The notes: a model not told the origin generated them from the letters alone. Shown: positions 1 to 9,142, counted from the stretch's first letter. The stretch is DNA of 34,518 nt from an uncultured Spirochaetaceae bacterium (GCA_902783155.1 CACZPR010000072.1:1-34518), one strand, 5' to 3'. A program made the numbers and translations.

Positions 1-86
1 GGGTATTAAATCCGACTGCGATACCTTATGAGAACACCATACCGTGCCACAAGGTGGCGTATTGCTCTGCGGCGGGGTTGGTGATT
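1..86 (+). repeat. Left-edge copy of the composite palindromic element (truncated by window edge)
   Basis: Bases 1-10 match the 3' arm of hairpin 1 in the copy at 34444-34518. Bases 11-36 are the conserved core, identical to the right-edge core except for one base. From base 37 a second, less regular stem-loop follows: GCCAC-AAG-GTGGC with ATAC/GTAT outside it. The right limit is uncertain. It sits directly upstream of the GH95 gene, so that gene's promoter may lie in or before it. Confidence 0.7.
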
Positions 87-99
87 TTGGGGAACATTT

Positions 100-2499
100 A
101 TGAACAGACTTTGGTATAAATCACCGGCGAAGGACTGGAACGAGGCTCTTCCTGTTGGCAACGGACGCATTGGCGGAATGGTCCATGGAAATCCTGGACA
201 TGAAATCATCCAGTTGAACGAGGAGTCAATCTGGTCGGGGCCGTACCGGGACAGAAACAACTACAGCTGCAAATCAAATCTTGAAAAAATACGCTCGCTG
301 ATTAACCAGGGCAGAATCGAGGAGGCACAGGAGCTTGGTCTTGAATCAATGACCGGCTGTCCTTCCCAGCAGGCTGTATACCAAACGGCGGGCGAACTGC
401 ACATAGACTACTACACCGCAGAAAAAACAGGTCTCGCGGGTCCGCTTCCAGAAAGAAAAGATGTGTTCGAGGGGGCATCGGGATATGTCCGCGAACTGAA
501 TCTGGAAACCGCAATCGCCTCAACAAGTTTTTCAAGGGAAACCAAAGTTCCAAGCACAGCAATCTTCGGACGCAACTCACACGGAAGCTCCATCGAGTAC
601 AAAAGGGAAGTCTTTGTCTCCGCCGTCGAGGATGTAATGGTCATACACATCACGGCATCAACACCGAAGAGCATCTATTTCAGGGCCTACATTGACCGTG
701 GGGATCTCACCGGGAACCTATATTCAATGAACGGCGACACAATCGCCATGGACTCATCCAGCTGCATTCCGTTCTGCGTCATGGCAATGGCCACCACATC
801 GAATGGAAGCGTTGAAACCCGCGGCAACTTTTTGATTGTGGAGGGAGCAGACGAGGCAACCATTTTCCTTGACATAGAAACCGCCTACAGAAACAGATTC
901 TACAGAAGGAACGGAGGAAACACAGTCCGCACTGCAAAAAGCCTGATTTCCTGGTGCATGAACGAGGCGACAAAAAAACTATGCTTCGCATCCAGCTCGC
1001 CATACAGCGACATAAAAAAATACCATGTCGAAGAATACTCCTCATTCTACAGACGGACAAGCCTCAATCTTTCCGGCGAAAATCCAGAGGAATCAAACAT
1101 GGCGACCGACGAACTTCTGAAAAGCCGCACGGACAGTCCCGCGCTCGCAGAACTCTACTGGAACTTTGGACGCTACCTGCTTCTTTCATCAAGCAGAAGA
1201 CCGGGAACCCTCCCCGCAAATCTACAGGGAATATGGAACAAGGATTTTCTGCCTCCATGGGGAAGCAAGTTCACAATCAACGTGAACACGGAAATGAATT
1301 ATTGGCCCGCCAACATGCTTTCGCTGGACGAGACGGAGCTGCCATTTTTTGATTTGCTGAAAAAAGCGAGGAAGCACGGAAAAAAGACCGCCGGAACAAT
1401 GTACGGATGCGATGGATTTGTTGCGCACCACAATCTGGACATCTGGGGAGACACAGCTCCGCAGGACAAATGGATTCCGGGAACATACTGGGTTCTTGGG
1501 GCCGCATGGATGGCGACACATATCCGCGAGCATTTTGAATACACAAGGGACACAAAGTTTTTGAAAAAGAATTTCAAAATCCTGAAGGATGCCACCGACT
1601 TTTTCTGCGACTATCTGGTTCCCTCTTCGGACGGAAAACATCTGGTCGTTTCCCCATCGGTGTCACCCGAAAATTCATTCAGGCTTCCATCGGGAGAGAC
1701 AGGATGCTTTTCGGCTGGAACCGACATGGACAACAGAATCCTGGAGCATCTTTTCAATTCAGCAATCCAGTCCGCGCTTGACCTTGGAAAAAAATCAACG
1801 GACCGCGACATTCTGAAATGGAAAAACATTTTGGAAAAAATCGAGCCGCCCGCAATCACAAAGGACGGATGCATCCGCGAGTGGCCAATCGAATGTGAGG
1901 AAGTTGAACCGGGACACAGACACATCAGCCAGCTCTACGGTCTTTTCCCCGGACACAGCATCAGCGTAAACAGGACACCGGAACTTGCAAAGGCAGCGTC
2001 GGCGACAATAGAAAAGCGTCTCGCAAATGGAGGTGGACACACAGGTTGGTCCCAGGCATGGATTATGAATTTCCGGGCAAGCCTCCACCAAAGCGAAGAA
2101 GCATACAAATCCCTTGTCTCGCTTTTTGAAAAATCCACGCAGCCAAATCTTTTTGACAGCCACCCGCCGTTCCAGATTGACGGAAACTTTGGTGCGACAG
2201 CCGCAATTACAAGGATGATTGTCCAGAGCGAAATGGACGGAGACAAAGTTGTCGTAGACATTCTTCCCGCCCTTCCTGAAAAATGGACATGCGGAAATCT
2301 TGACGGACTTTCGCTTAAGGGAAATCTAAAAATGAACATCGCATGGGAAAACGGACACCTCAAGTCGGGCGAAATTTTTGCGCACGAAGGACAGAACTAC
2401 GTGAAAAAGATGGCCATAATCTACAACGGAAAACGCTACGAGGCTCCAATTGAAGATGGACATCTGAACATCAAGAACATTCTGCCCACGACAATCTGA
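100..2499 (+). CDS. GH95 family alpha-L-fucosidase
   Basis: This 799-residue protein matches glycoside hydrolase family 95, inverting alpha-L-fucosidases that release fucose (some members galactose) from plant xyloglucan or host glycans. The N-terminus begins straight at the family's usual LWYKSPAKDWNEALPVGNG, so there is no signal peptide and the enzyme is probably cytoplasmic. Active-site segments are visible: TINVNTEMNYWP with N394 and N396, SPSVSPEN with E524 (candidate general acid), and FQIDGNFGATAAI with D694. In the B. bifidum enzyme AfcA the matching residues are two Asn, a Glu and an Asp; assigning E524 is my inference. The length is usual for catalytic-core-only members. A GGGGA stretch 8 nt upstream is a modest ribosome site. 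A permease follows after 4 bp, so the two are probably cotranscribed. A copy of the palindromic repeat lies just upstream. Confidence 0.93.
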   Translation: MNRLWYKSPAKDWNEALPVGNGRIGGMVHGNPGHEIIQLNEESIWSGPYRDRNNYSCKSNLEKIRSLINQGRIEEAQELGLESMTGCPSQQAVYQTAGELHIDYYTAEKTGLAGPLPERKDVFEGASGYVRELNLETAIASTSFSRETKVPSTAIFGRNSHGSSIEYKREVFVSAVEDVMVIHITASTPKSIYFRAYIDRGDLTGNLYSMNGDTIAMDSSSCIPFCVMAMATTSNGSVETRGNFLIVEGADEATIFLDIETAYRNRFYRRNGGNTVRTAKSLISWCMNEATKKLCFASSSPYSDIKKYHVEEYSSFYRRTSLNLSGENPEESNMATDELLKSRTDSPALAELYWNFGRYLLLSSSRRPGTLPANLQGIWNKDFLPPWGSKFTINVNTEMNYWPANMLSLDETELPFFDLLKKARKHGKKTAGTMYGCDGFVAHHNLDIWGDTAPQDKWIPGTYWVLGAAWMATHIREHFEYTRDTKFLKKNFKILKDATDFFCDYLVPSSDGKHLVVSPSVSPENSFRLPSGETGCFSAGTDMDNRILEHLFNSAIQSALDLGKKSTDRDILKWKNILEKIEPPAITKDGCIREWPIECEEVEPGHRHISQLYGLFPGHSISVNRTPELAKAASATIEKRLANGGGHTGWSQAWIMNFRASLHQSEEAYKSLVSLFEKSTQPNLFDSHPPFQIDGNFGATAAITRMIVQSEMDGDKVVVDILPALPEKWTCGNLDGLSLKGNLKMNIAWENGHLKSGEIFAHEGQNYVKKMAIIYNGKRYEAPIEDGHLNIKNILPTTI

Positions 2500-2503
2500 A
2501 ACC

Positions 2504-3649
2504 ATGGAAGCAAAAAAAATTATTGGACCGGTTCTGCGTTTTGTCAAATCGGAGGCGGTCCTTTGTGCGGCATGGATTCTTGCGGTGGTCTCAATGTTTT
2601 TTGTCCACCCTGACAGGGAATATTTTTCGTACATAGACTGGCGTTCACTCGGAATACTCTGGAGCCTGATGGTCATAATGAACGTGTTCAGGCAGAACGG
2701 ATTTTTTGATTTTCTTGCGCAGAAACTTTTGTCGTCGGTAAAAAAAATCTGGATGCTGATTGGGACCCTTGTTTTTCTCTGCTTCTTTTTGAGCATGGCC
2801 ATAACAAACGATGTCGCGCTTCTAACTTTTGTTCCCTTCGCAATAACGATTCTTGAGGGGAGCGAGCTTCTTGTTCCGACAATAGTTTTGCAGACCATAG
2901 CGGCAAATCTTGGAAGCATGCTCATGCCAATTGGAAATCCACAGAACCTGTATCTTTTTGCTGTGGGAAATTTTTCGGCAGCCGACTTCATAAAGCTGAC
3001 AATCCCCTACTGGATTCTGAGTCTGGTTCTGCTTGTGCCGTCCATTTTTTTTGTGACAAGAAAATCCAGCGGAAAACTTCCCGAATCAAAAATCGTTGCA
3101 AAAAACAAAACAGGCGGCGAATCAAAAAAACTTAGAATCATAAGCTCCTCCGTTTTCGCACTGCTATTTGTTCTTGCAATCCTGACGGTCGTAAGGGTAG
3201 TTCCCTTCTATATACTTGTCGCGGTCGTGTTGATTTTTTCACTGATTTTACAGCGACATGCCTTTTTGGGCGCAGACTATCTTCTGCTTTTAACCTTCGT
3301 TGGATTTTTTATTTTCACAGGAAACATGGCCCGCATTCCGGCAATAAACGGCGCACTAAAAAAACTGGTCGAGGGGCGCGAACTTCTTTTGGGGATAGCA
3401 TCCAGCCAGATTATAAGCAACGTACCTGCCGCGCTTCTTCTTTCTGGCTTCACAAAAAACATTCCTCTGCTCATTGTCGGCGTGAACGTTGGCGGACTTG
3501 GAACTTTGATTGCGTCCATGGCAAGCTTAATCTCGTTCAAGTTTTACTCAAGGACAAAAAAATCGCGTCCAGCAAAATACATTCTATATTTCACCGTCGC
3601 GAATTTAATCTTCCTTGCGGCATTGATTGCGGAACACTTTTTGATTTAA
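2504..3649 (+). CDS. ArsB/NhaD (SLC13)-type anion permease
   Basis: This 381-residue polytopic inner-membrane protein has about ten hydrophobic segments. The early segment FFLSMAITNDVALLTFVPF is the kind of conserved helix found in ArsB/NhaD and SLC13-like transporters, and a second repeat-like region (SSQIISNVPAALLLSGF) fits the two-fold inverted architecture of the family. It resembles the E. coli YbiR group, whose substrate is unknown. The start lies 4 bp after the GH95 stop with no clear Shine-Dalgarno, which suggests translational coupling. Pairing with a fucosidase may mean that it moves an organic anion linked to sugar use, but this is a guess. Its stop codon abuts the stop of the convergent gene at 3650 with no base between, so there is no room for a dedicated terminator. 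Confidence 0.8.
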   Translation: MEAKKIIGPVLRFVKSEAVLCAAWILAVVSMFFVHPDREYFSYIDWRSLGILWSLMVIMNVFRQNGFFDFLAQKLLSSVKKIWMLIGTLVFLCFFLSMAITNDVALLTFVPFAITILEGSELLVPTIVLQTIAANLGSMLMPIGNPQNLYLFAVGNFSAADFIKLTIPYWILSLVLLVPSIFFVTRKSSGKLPESKIVAKNKTGGESKKLRIISSSVFALLFVLAILTVVRVVPFYILVAVVLIFSLILQRHAFLGADYLLLLTFVGFFIFTGNMARIPAINGALKKLVEGRELLLGIASSQIISNVPAALLLSGFTKNIPLLIVGVNVGGLGTLIASMASLISFKFYSRTKKSRPAKYILYFTVANLIFLAALIAEHFLI

Positions 3650-5113
3650 TTATTTTTGCATACGGTCGAGCCTGTTCAAATCGTTCTTCAGAGTGGAGCT
3701 TGACGGATAATTTTTCAGTCCCTCGTTCAAAACTTTTCTCGCCTCGTCGTATTTACCTTTGTTCGCAAGGTCCGCAAAAGAATTGTGGACAGTCACCGCA
3801 TAATTGTTGAGGCTGTTCTGTCTCATCTGTTTTAGCTTTGAACTGGACGGCAAATCGGAAAGCGCCTGGTCACAAAGTTTTGCAGCTCCAATAAAATCGT
3901 CCGCACCTATCACATCGGCAATTCTTTTTATCCATGCGTTCTCCAAAATTGTATTGAGTCTGGTCGCCACCTTTTTGTTTTGCGCAAGCGGATTCGACAT
4001 CTGTTTTTTTATGTACGAAACTTTTTCATTGAACGAAGAAATTTTTTCCGCCGCATTTGATGTGGAGAAAACAAAAATATTCTGCGTAAGCTCTTCATAA
4101 TCTTTCTGCGCCACATATTTTTTTCGCGTCTCAAGATTTTCAGTTGCGGAATCAAAATCCTCTTTATCAATTAGAGAAACAATTGCATTGTAGATTGCGT
4201 CCGAATAATTCTGCCTTAATCCGTCGCTCATTCCCCAGCGCTCGACAACGGAATCCATCCAGAGCATACTTTCATAAAACTTTTTCTTTTTTTGAAGCTC
4301 GGCGGCATAGTTTGAAAGGGTAACATCCAAATCCTTACGGCCATCATTGCGCTGACTTACACCGTCGTTCTGGATAAAAACAAAACGGGATGCGGCAACA
4401 GGAACAGCGGTCTCATAATTTTTTTTGTCCATCTCAATGCTGGTTATGTTTCGAGCGACAAGACTCACCAACATTGCGTCGCTGATTTCGTAACGGCCGT
4501 TGTATATTTTTTTTGGAACCGTTGCATATTTTGTGCCGGAACCGTTCTGCTCAATCATACGCTTTTCACCGGGATTGAAGCCCATTGGATTTGTCGTCTC
4601 AACATCAAATTTTTTCCCGTCGATTATTACGGAACAAAAACAATGGTCGGGGGCGCGGTTTCCAATCACATCAAGTCCGGCGGCCTTTGCAAGCGCAAGA
4701 TACAGAACCGATGAAGAGACACAGTTGTAGGTTCCCTCGTCGAACATGGTCGTAATCCTCGTCTGTTTGGCTGAATACCGTCGCAAAGTTTTTTCATACA
4801 TCAGCATCAAAACTTCCTCAGCCTTGACACGCTCGCTGTATTTTTGAAATTTTTCACTTGTGACGCGGGACTCCAGTTCATTGTAGAGCGAAAGATATTT
4901 TGAAAAATCCGCAGCCGACATTTGTGGATAGGAAGAGAACGAAAGACCGATTGACACAATCTGCTTTGGGGTCAGATTTGGTGACGAAAGCCCAAACGAA
5001 AGATACGGCTCAATCGACGGAAATGTTTCCACCGATTTTGTCTGCGCGAATCCACCTGAAAAAACAAGCGTCCAAAAAATCAATGACAAAACAAAGGCCA
5101 TCTTTTTTTTCAC
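3650..5113 (-). CDS. Secreted transglutaminase-like protein with TPR-type C-terminus
   Basis: The start is placed at the GTG at 5113 because it has an ideal AAGGAGG five bases upstream; an earlier in-frame GTG at 5131 would put that site inside the gene. The product (about 487 residues) opens with a signal peptide (KKKMAFVLSLIFWTLVFSGG, cleavage near GFAQ). A transglutaminase/papain-like core follows, with candidate triad C137 in TYNCVSSSVLYLALAKAAGL, H163 in APDHCFCSV and D176 in KKFDVETTNP (numbered from the 5131 start). The C-terminal half is helical, ending in TPR-like pairs (LADLANKGKYDEARKVL type). Such proteins may act as envelope peptidases or be inactive scaffolds. The gene follows pyrC by 27 bp on the same strand and may be transcribed with the pyr genes, although no functional link is obvious. 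Confidence 0.72.
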   Translation of the reverse strand: MKKKMAFVLSLIFWTLVFSGGFAQTKSVETFPSIEPYLSFGLSSPNLTPKQIVSIGLSFSSYPQMSAADFSKYLSLYNELESRVTSEKFQKYSERVKAEEVLMLMYEKTLRRYSAKQTRITTMFDEGTYNCVSSSVLYLALAKAAGLDVIGNRAPDHCFCSVIIDGKKFDVETTNPMGFNPGEKRMIEQNGSGTKYATVPKKIYNGRYEISDAMLVSLVARNITSIEMDKKNYETAVPVAASRFVFIQNDGVSQRNDGRKDLDVTLSNYAAELQKKKKFYESMLWMDSVVERWGMSDGLRQNYSDAIYNAIVSLIDKEDFDSATENLETRKKYVAQKDYEELTQNIFVFSTSNAAEKISSFNEKVSYIKKQMSNPLAQNKKVATRLNTILENAWIKRIADVIGADDFIGAAKLCDQALSDLPSSSKLKQMRQNSLNNYAVTVHNSFADLANKGKYDEARKVLNEGLKNYPSSSTLKNDLNRLDRMQK

Positions 5114-5140
5114 CGCATCCTCCTTGGGCACACATAAAAA

Positions 5141-6505
5141 TCAAATTCCAATCGCCTCTATATTATAGCCGAACGCCCTGTAGACAAAATTGCCACGGTA
5201 GATTGTTGCGACTATTTTTCCGAAAACTTTTTTTCCTTCAAGCGGGGTGTATTTTCCTTTGCTCGCAAATTTTTGTCCACGCACAGTCCACTCCGATTCA
5301 GTGTCCACCAGAACAAGATTCGCGTCATATCCTTCCACAAGAAGCCCCTGATTTTTTAGACCAAGAATTTCGGATGGCCGGGCAGACATTTTTTCGGAAA
5401 GAAGACCGAGCTTCATTCCATTTTCCCTGCACAGAACGGAATAGCAGAGCGCGAACGAAGTTTCCAGTCCAGAAAATCCTGGAGCACCTTCCGACTTGTC
5501 GCGCAAAGTGTGTGGAGCGTGGTCGGTCGAAATCACATCGGCGGTTCCATCAAAAAGAGCGTCAACAACAGCCTGCCTGTCGCTTTCCGCACGGAGCGGT
5601 GGATTCACAATCTGAAAACATGTGGAAGAACTTTCGCCGTTCAGTCCAAGATGGTGGGGAGTGACTTCGCATGTAACTTTCTGTCCAATTGATTTTGCAC
5701 GTCGGACCGCATCAAGAGACTCCCTTGTGCTGACATGGCATAGATGGACATGGACATTCGCATCCCGGGCAAGACGGATGTTTCTGAAAGTAGCTGCATC
5801 CTCCGCCGCCGAAAGAATTGAGTTTGCCTCCTGCAAATATTTTTTCGCAAGTTTTTTGTCCTGCGCTGAAACATTTTTTTTGTTCAAAAGCTCAAGCGCG
5901 TCCCTGCGGAAAGGTTTTGCGGCGGCTGCAAGAAATGGGTCCTCCGAGTGGCACGCAACAATTATTTTTTTTGCGGCGGCCTTTTTCATTCCATCAAGCA
6001 TGACCGCGGAATCCTCAACCTCGTGGCCATCCTCAGTAATAAGAGGGACATTTTTTTTGTCGAGCGAATCAATATGCTCCGTTGACTTTCCCTCAAATCC
6101 ATCCGTTATGCTCACTGACTGGTAGACTTTCAGAAGCCCCATCTTTTCCGCCCTTGACATATTTTTGAGCGCCATATCCTGACAGCTCACGACAGGGCTT
6201 GTATTCGGCATAAGGACGACCGTTCCATATCCACCGGCGACAGCAGCCTGGCAACCTGATTCCAAATCCTCTTTCTGCGTCTGGCCCGGGTCCCTGAAAT
6301 GGACGTGCATATCCACAAAGGACGGCATCAGCACCATGCCATTTGCATCCAGCCTGTCAACGGATGAATCGGAAATCAACTGCTTAACGGCATCGGGGGA
6401 CGGGAATCCTTCAATCCTGTTTTTGCGGACAAGCACGGCTCCCTTTTTTACATCGATGTCCCTGTCCACAAGTCTGGCGTTGTAAATCAAGAGCGGTCTT
6501 TCCAT
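5141..6505 (-). CDS. pyrC: Dihydroorotase (class I)
   Basis: Dihydroorotase closes carbamoyl-aspartate to dihydroorotate, the third step of pyrimidine synthesis. The ATG at 6505 is chosen: it overlaps the pyrI stop as TAATG and has a strong GGGGGAGGAG just upstream, giving 454 residues. Metal-binding DMHVHFRDPG carries H67 and H69, followed by the family segments CHVSTRESLDAV, EVTPHHL and STDHAPH with the catalytic Asp. The length and HxH-FRDPG context match the allantoinase-like class I enzymes (B. subtilis type) rather than the short E. coli type. The gene lies third in a pyrB-pyrI-pyrC operon and is translationally coupled to pyrI. Confidence 0.95.
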   Translation of the reverse strand: MERPLLIYNARLVDRDIDVKKGAVLVRKNRIEGFPSPDAVKQLISDSSVDRLDANGMVLMPSFVDMHVHFRDPGQTQKEDLESGCQAAVAGGYGTVVLMPNTSPVVSCQDMALKNMSRAEKMGLLKVYQSVSITDGFEGKSTEHIDSLDKKNVPLITEDGHEVEDSAVMLDGMKKAAAKKIIVACHSEDPFLAAAAKPFRRDALELLNKKNVSAQDKKLAKKYLQEANSILSAAEDAATFRNIRLARDANVHVHLCHVSTRESLDAVRRAKSIGQKVTCEVTPHHLGLNGESSSTCFQIVNPPLRAESDRQAVVDALFDGTADVISTDHAPHTLRDKSEGAPGFSGLETSFALCYSVLCRENGMKLGLLSEKMSARPSEILGLKNQGLLVEGYDANLVLVDTESEWTVRGQKFASKGKYTPLEGKKVFGKIVATIYRGNFVYRAFGYNIEAIGI

Positions 6506-6945
6506 TACTCCTCCCCCAAAGTTCCTGCCGTATAAAGAGCGTCGCAATAGTAGCAGCGGTACTGCTTTTTTGCCCGGTCAACAAGGCGGAACTCCTGTGG
6601 AACATAATGCTCGGTCATTGTGATGCAGCGCGGATTTTTGCACTGGATTACGTTCTGGACTTTTTCGGGAAGCTCCATCCTGATTTTGCGGACAATCTTT
6701 GAGTCCTGGATTACGTTGACCGTGATGTTCGAGTCGATGAATCCAAGAACGCTGTAGTCTATGTTGATTATGTTGTCCACCTTGATTATGTCCTTCCTGC
6801 CAGATTTCTGGGACGCAGCGTTGACAATCAGAGCGGTGGTGAAACGTGCGTTGTCCAGTCCAAGCCACTTGAAAACTTTCCATCCGCTTCCGGCCTGTAT
6901 GTGGTCGATTACCAGTCCATTTTTTATTTCAGCAATGTTTATCAT
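6505..6945 (-). CDS. pyrI: Aspartate carbamoyltransferase regulatory subunit
   Basis: This 146-residue protein matches PyrI, the nucleotide-binding regulatory chain that makes aspartate transcarbamoylase allosteric (CTP inhibition, ATP activation in E. coli). The N-terminal allosteric domain includes NGLVIDHIQAGSGWKVFKWL. The C-terminal zinc domain shows the four ligands C102, C107 (CX4C) and C131, C134 (CX2C), which hold the contact to PyrB. The gene lies 27 bp after pyrB, and its TAA overlaps the pyrC ATG. Separate pyrB and pyrI genes imply a B2-type holoenzyme (c6r6), as in enterobacteria; this last point is inferred. Confidence 0.95.
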   Translation of the reverse strand: MINIAEIKNGLVIDHIQAGSGWKVFKWLGLDNARFTTALIVNAASQKSGRKDIIKVDNIINIDYSVLGFIDSNITVNVIQDSKIVRKIRMELPEKVQNVIQCKNPRCITMTEHYVPQEFRLVDRAKKQYRCYYCDALYTAGTLGEE

Positions 6946-6972
6946 AATTTTTCTCCATCAAAAAAATAAAAA

Positions 6973-7896
6973 TCAAAGGCTTCCTGTCACTTTTGAAATC
7001 AGGGCCATGCGTGCGTACATTCCGTATTTTACCTGCTTGAAATATGCGGCGCGTGGGTCGCTGTCAACTTCCGGCGAGATTTCATTTACACGTGGAAGAG
7101 GGTGCAATACAATCATGTCCTTCCGTGCGAGCTGCATCTTTGCCTTGTCCAGAATATAGCTGTCCTTGAGCCTTATGTAGTCCTGCTCGTTGAAAAATCT
7201 TTCCTTCTGTACGCGGGTCATGTAGAGAATGTCAAGGTCGCCGATTACTGACTCAAGACGCTCCGATGTTGTGTACTGGACACCCGCCGGTTCGAGAACA
7301 CTTTTTACATAATACTCCGGAAGGATAAGCTCGTTCGGGCTGATGAAAACAAACTTGTTGTTCGGGTAGCGGCTCATGGCCTTGGCAAGCGAGTGTACCG
7401 TGCGTCCAAATTTCAGGTCGCCGCAAAATCCGATTGTGTGTCCGCTGAATCCACCCTGAAGGGCGCGTATTGTCAGAAGGTCGGTCAAAGTCTGCGTCGG
7501 ATGATAGTGTCCACCGTCTCCGGCGTTTATGACTGGACATGCGCTGAACTGGGATGCAAGCAGGGCGGACCCCTCTTTTGGAGACCTCATTGCGATTACA
7601 TCAACATAGGAGCTTACCACGCGGATTGTGTCCGCAAGAGTCTCTCCCTTTGTCGATGATGTGTAGCTTGCGTCGGCAAATCCCTCGACTGCCCCACCAA
7701 GATGCAGCATGGCGGCCTCGAACGAAAGTCTGGTTCTTGTGCTTGGCTCAAAAAAAAGTGTCGCAAGAATTTTCCCGCGACACACGTCCTGAAAAGAAGC
7801 TGGATTAACAATAATCTGTTCCGCCAATGAACAAATCTCTTCAATCTCCGACACCGACAAATCGCCCGGCTCAATAACATGCCTGCCTGTTAACAT
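6973..7896 (-). CDS. pyrB: Aspartate carbamoyltransferase catalytic subunit
   Basis: PyrB joins carbamoyl phosphate and aspartate in the committed step of pyrimidine synthesis. This 307-residue protein has the carbamoyl-phosphate loop [17 protein letters not shown] (S52-T-R-T-R56) and the C-terminal HPLPRVNEI. Two ATGs lie close together: 7900 reads in another frame (MNVNRQ...), while the ATG at 7896 reads [15 protein letters not shown], which fits the family. An AGGGGG sits upstream as ribosome site. A promoter with 17-bp spacing lies at 7955-7983, leaving a leader of about 50 nt that contains a short open frame ending across the pyrB start. Confidence 0.96.
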   Translation of the reverse strand: MLTGRHVIEPGDLSVSEIEEICSLAEQIIVNPASFQDVCRGKILATLFFEPSTRTRLSFEAAMLHLGGAVEGFADASYTSSTKGETLADTIRVVSSYVDVIAMRSPKEGSALLASQFSACPVINAGDGGHYHPTQTLTDLLTIRALQGGFSGHTIGFCGDLKFGRTVHSLAKAMSRYPNNKFVFISPNELILPEYYVKSVLEPAGVQYTTSERLESVIGDLDILYMTRVQKERFFNEQDYIRLKDSYILDKAKMQLARKDMIVLHPLPRVNEISPEVDSDPRAAYFKQVKYGMYARMALISKVTGSL

Positions 7897-7943
7897 TCAT
7901 TTCCCCCTGAGAAAATTGCGGAAGCAAAAAGCATCGCCTCCAT
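7890..7943 (-). CDS. Possible pyrL-like leader peptide
   Basis: A 17-codon open frame ([17 protein letters not shown]) starts at 7943, just inside the predicted pyrB transcript, and ends with a TAA at 7890-7892 that overlaps the pyrB start codon region. In E. coli pyrBI is preceded by the pyrL leader, so the position is suggestive. However, no good ribosome site precedes the first ATG, GGAGG lies only 2 nt before the second ATG, and no pyrimidine-rich run or terminator hairpin is evident. This may be a chance frame. Confidence 0.2.
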   Translation of the reverse strand: MEAMLFASAIFSGGNEC

Positions 7944-7954
7944 AAATCTTTACG

Positions 7955-7983
7955 ATTATATATTTTTTTTGGGGAACTTTCAA
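7955..7983 (-). promoter_or_regulatory. Promoter of the pyrBIC operon
   Basis: On the minus strand TTGAAA (7978-7983) and a perfect TATAAT (7955-7960) are separated by 17 bp that include an A8 tract. It lies in the recX-pyrB gap and predicts a transcript starting near 7948. Confidence 0.75.
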
Positions 7984-8010
7984 CTGGGAGATTTTTTATA
8001 AAATCTTCTC

Positions 8011-8694
8011 TCAGGCATTCCTTTGGCTTTCCACAGCCTCCTTGATTTGTCCGTATGTGAAGCCAAGCCGAATCAACGCGGCAAACATTTTTTCTTCCCC
8101 CGGATTTTCGTGTGTGCAGAGATATTTTTTTACCGCCCTCCGGCAAAGTCCACTCTGGCTGTGGTCCGCAAAAAAATCATCCAGAGCCTTTTTGACAGCA
8201 TGGGGCTCGACACCACGGGAACGAAGCTCCGCCGAAAGTTTGGTCCTTCCCTCGGCATGGTTCACATATCTGGTCCTCAGCCATGCCCCAGCAAATCTGT
8301 AGTCGTCAAGAAAGCCCACAGACTCCAGATGGTCCAGAGCCTGCGAAACATCATCCCTGTCCATGCCTTTTTTAATCAGCTTGAGCGAAAGGGATGACCT
8401 GCAGTGTTCCGCGCGCGAAAGATATGTCATTGCCGCATTCTCGACAGCGTAGACCACCGCCGCATGCAGAATGTCACCAGTCTCCTCGTCCGAAAAAACA
8501 CCGTCCATGCCACAATCCAAATCGCCGGGACCAACGAAGAGCGAATCATTTTCGCCAAGCCCTCCAGCGACAGGAACCAGACGTTCCTCAGAGACAGACC
8601 TCAAATATTCCGCGCGCAAAAAAAATGCAGACCCCGCATCGGGAGTAATTTCATACACGCCGGGCGAAGTCTGCCTTATGCTACGAATTATCAT
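8011..8694 (-). CDS. recX: Regulatory protein RecX
   Basis: RecX binds RecA filaments and modulates recombination and SOS activity. This 227-residue protein shows the typical three-helix repeats: ALDHLESVGFLDDYRFAGAW, then RTRYVNHAEGRTKLSAELRS with RGVEPHAVKKAL, and a C-terminal FAALIRLGFTYGQIKEAV. The N-terminal ~75 residues are a less conserved extension. There is no adjacent recA in this window. It lies 45 bp after rpsI and may be read from the ribosomal-protein transcript. No clear Shine-Dalgarno is seen before the ATG at 8694. Confidence 0.85.
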   Translation of the reverse strand: MIIRSIRQTSPGVYEITPDAGSAFFLRAEYLRSVSEERLVPVAGGLGENDSLFVGPGDLDCGMDGVFSDEETGDILHAAVVYAVENAAMTYLSRAEHCRSSLSLKLIKKGMDRDDVSQALDHLESVGFLDDYRFAGAWLRTRYVNHAEGRTKLSAELRSRGVEPHAVKKALDDFFADHSQSGLCRRAVKKYLCTHENPGEEKMFAALIRLGFTYGQIKEAVESQRNA

Positions 8695-8739
8695 TATCGG
8701 AAATAACTTTTCGCAGTAAATGTAAGTGCCAGAAAAAGA

Positions 8740-9129
8740 CTAGCGCTTGCTGAACTGGAATCTTCTACGAGCTCCACGCTGGCCGTACTTCTTGCGTTCA
8801 ACCATACGGGAGTCGCGGGTAAGATAGCCGTTTGCCCTAAGAGCCTTGTGGCAGTTAGGATCAACCTGTGTCAGCGCCCTTGCCAGACCATGCAGACAAG
8901 CACCAGCCTGTCCGTTAAGTCCACCGCCACCAACATTGATGAGGATGTCGAATTTGTTTGTGTTTGATGTCACAAGCAACGGCTGGTTAACTGTACGAAC
9001 CTGCTCGGCTGTCGCAAAGTATTCCTTAATATCCTTTCCGTTGACGACAATCTTTCCTGAGCCTTCGCGCAAAAAAACACGGGCCACAGCAGTCTTTCTT
9101 CTTCCTGTACCAATTGCAATATTTTCCAC
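8740..9129 (-). CDS. rpsI: 30S ribosomal protein S9
   Basis: This 129-residue protein is S9, whose C-terminal tail reaches the P-site tRNA on the 30S subunit. It shows the family opening IGTGRRKTAVARVFLREGSG, the central NVGGGGLNGQAGA and the diagnostic basic C-terminus RRRFQFSKR. The length is standard. It lies 13 bp after rplM, the usual rplM-rpsI pair. Confidence 0.98.
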   Translation of the reverse strand: MENIAIGTGRRKTAVARVFLREGSGKIVVNGKDIKEYFATAEQVRTVNQPLLVTSNTNKFDILINVGGGGLNGQAGACLHGLARALTQVDPNCHKALRANGYLTRDSRMVERKKYGQRGARRRFQFSKR

Positions 9130-9142
9130 GATAGACTCCTAA

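Noticed and set aside
2326..2991. 221-codon minus-strand open frame
   Set aside because: It runs antisense across the end of the fucosidase gene and the permease; no family features.
4900..5664. 254-codon plus-strand open frame
   Set aside because: It is antisense across the transglutaminase-like gene and pyrC, both well supported, and its residue composition (rich in His, Arg, Gln, Pro) is that of a shadow frame.
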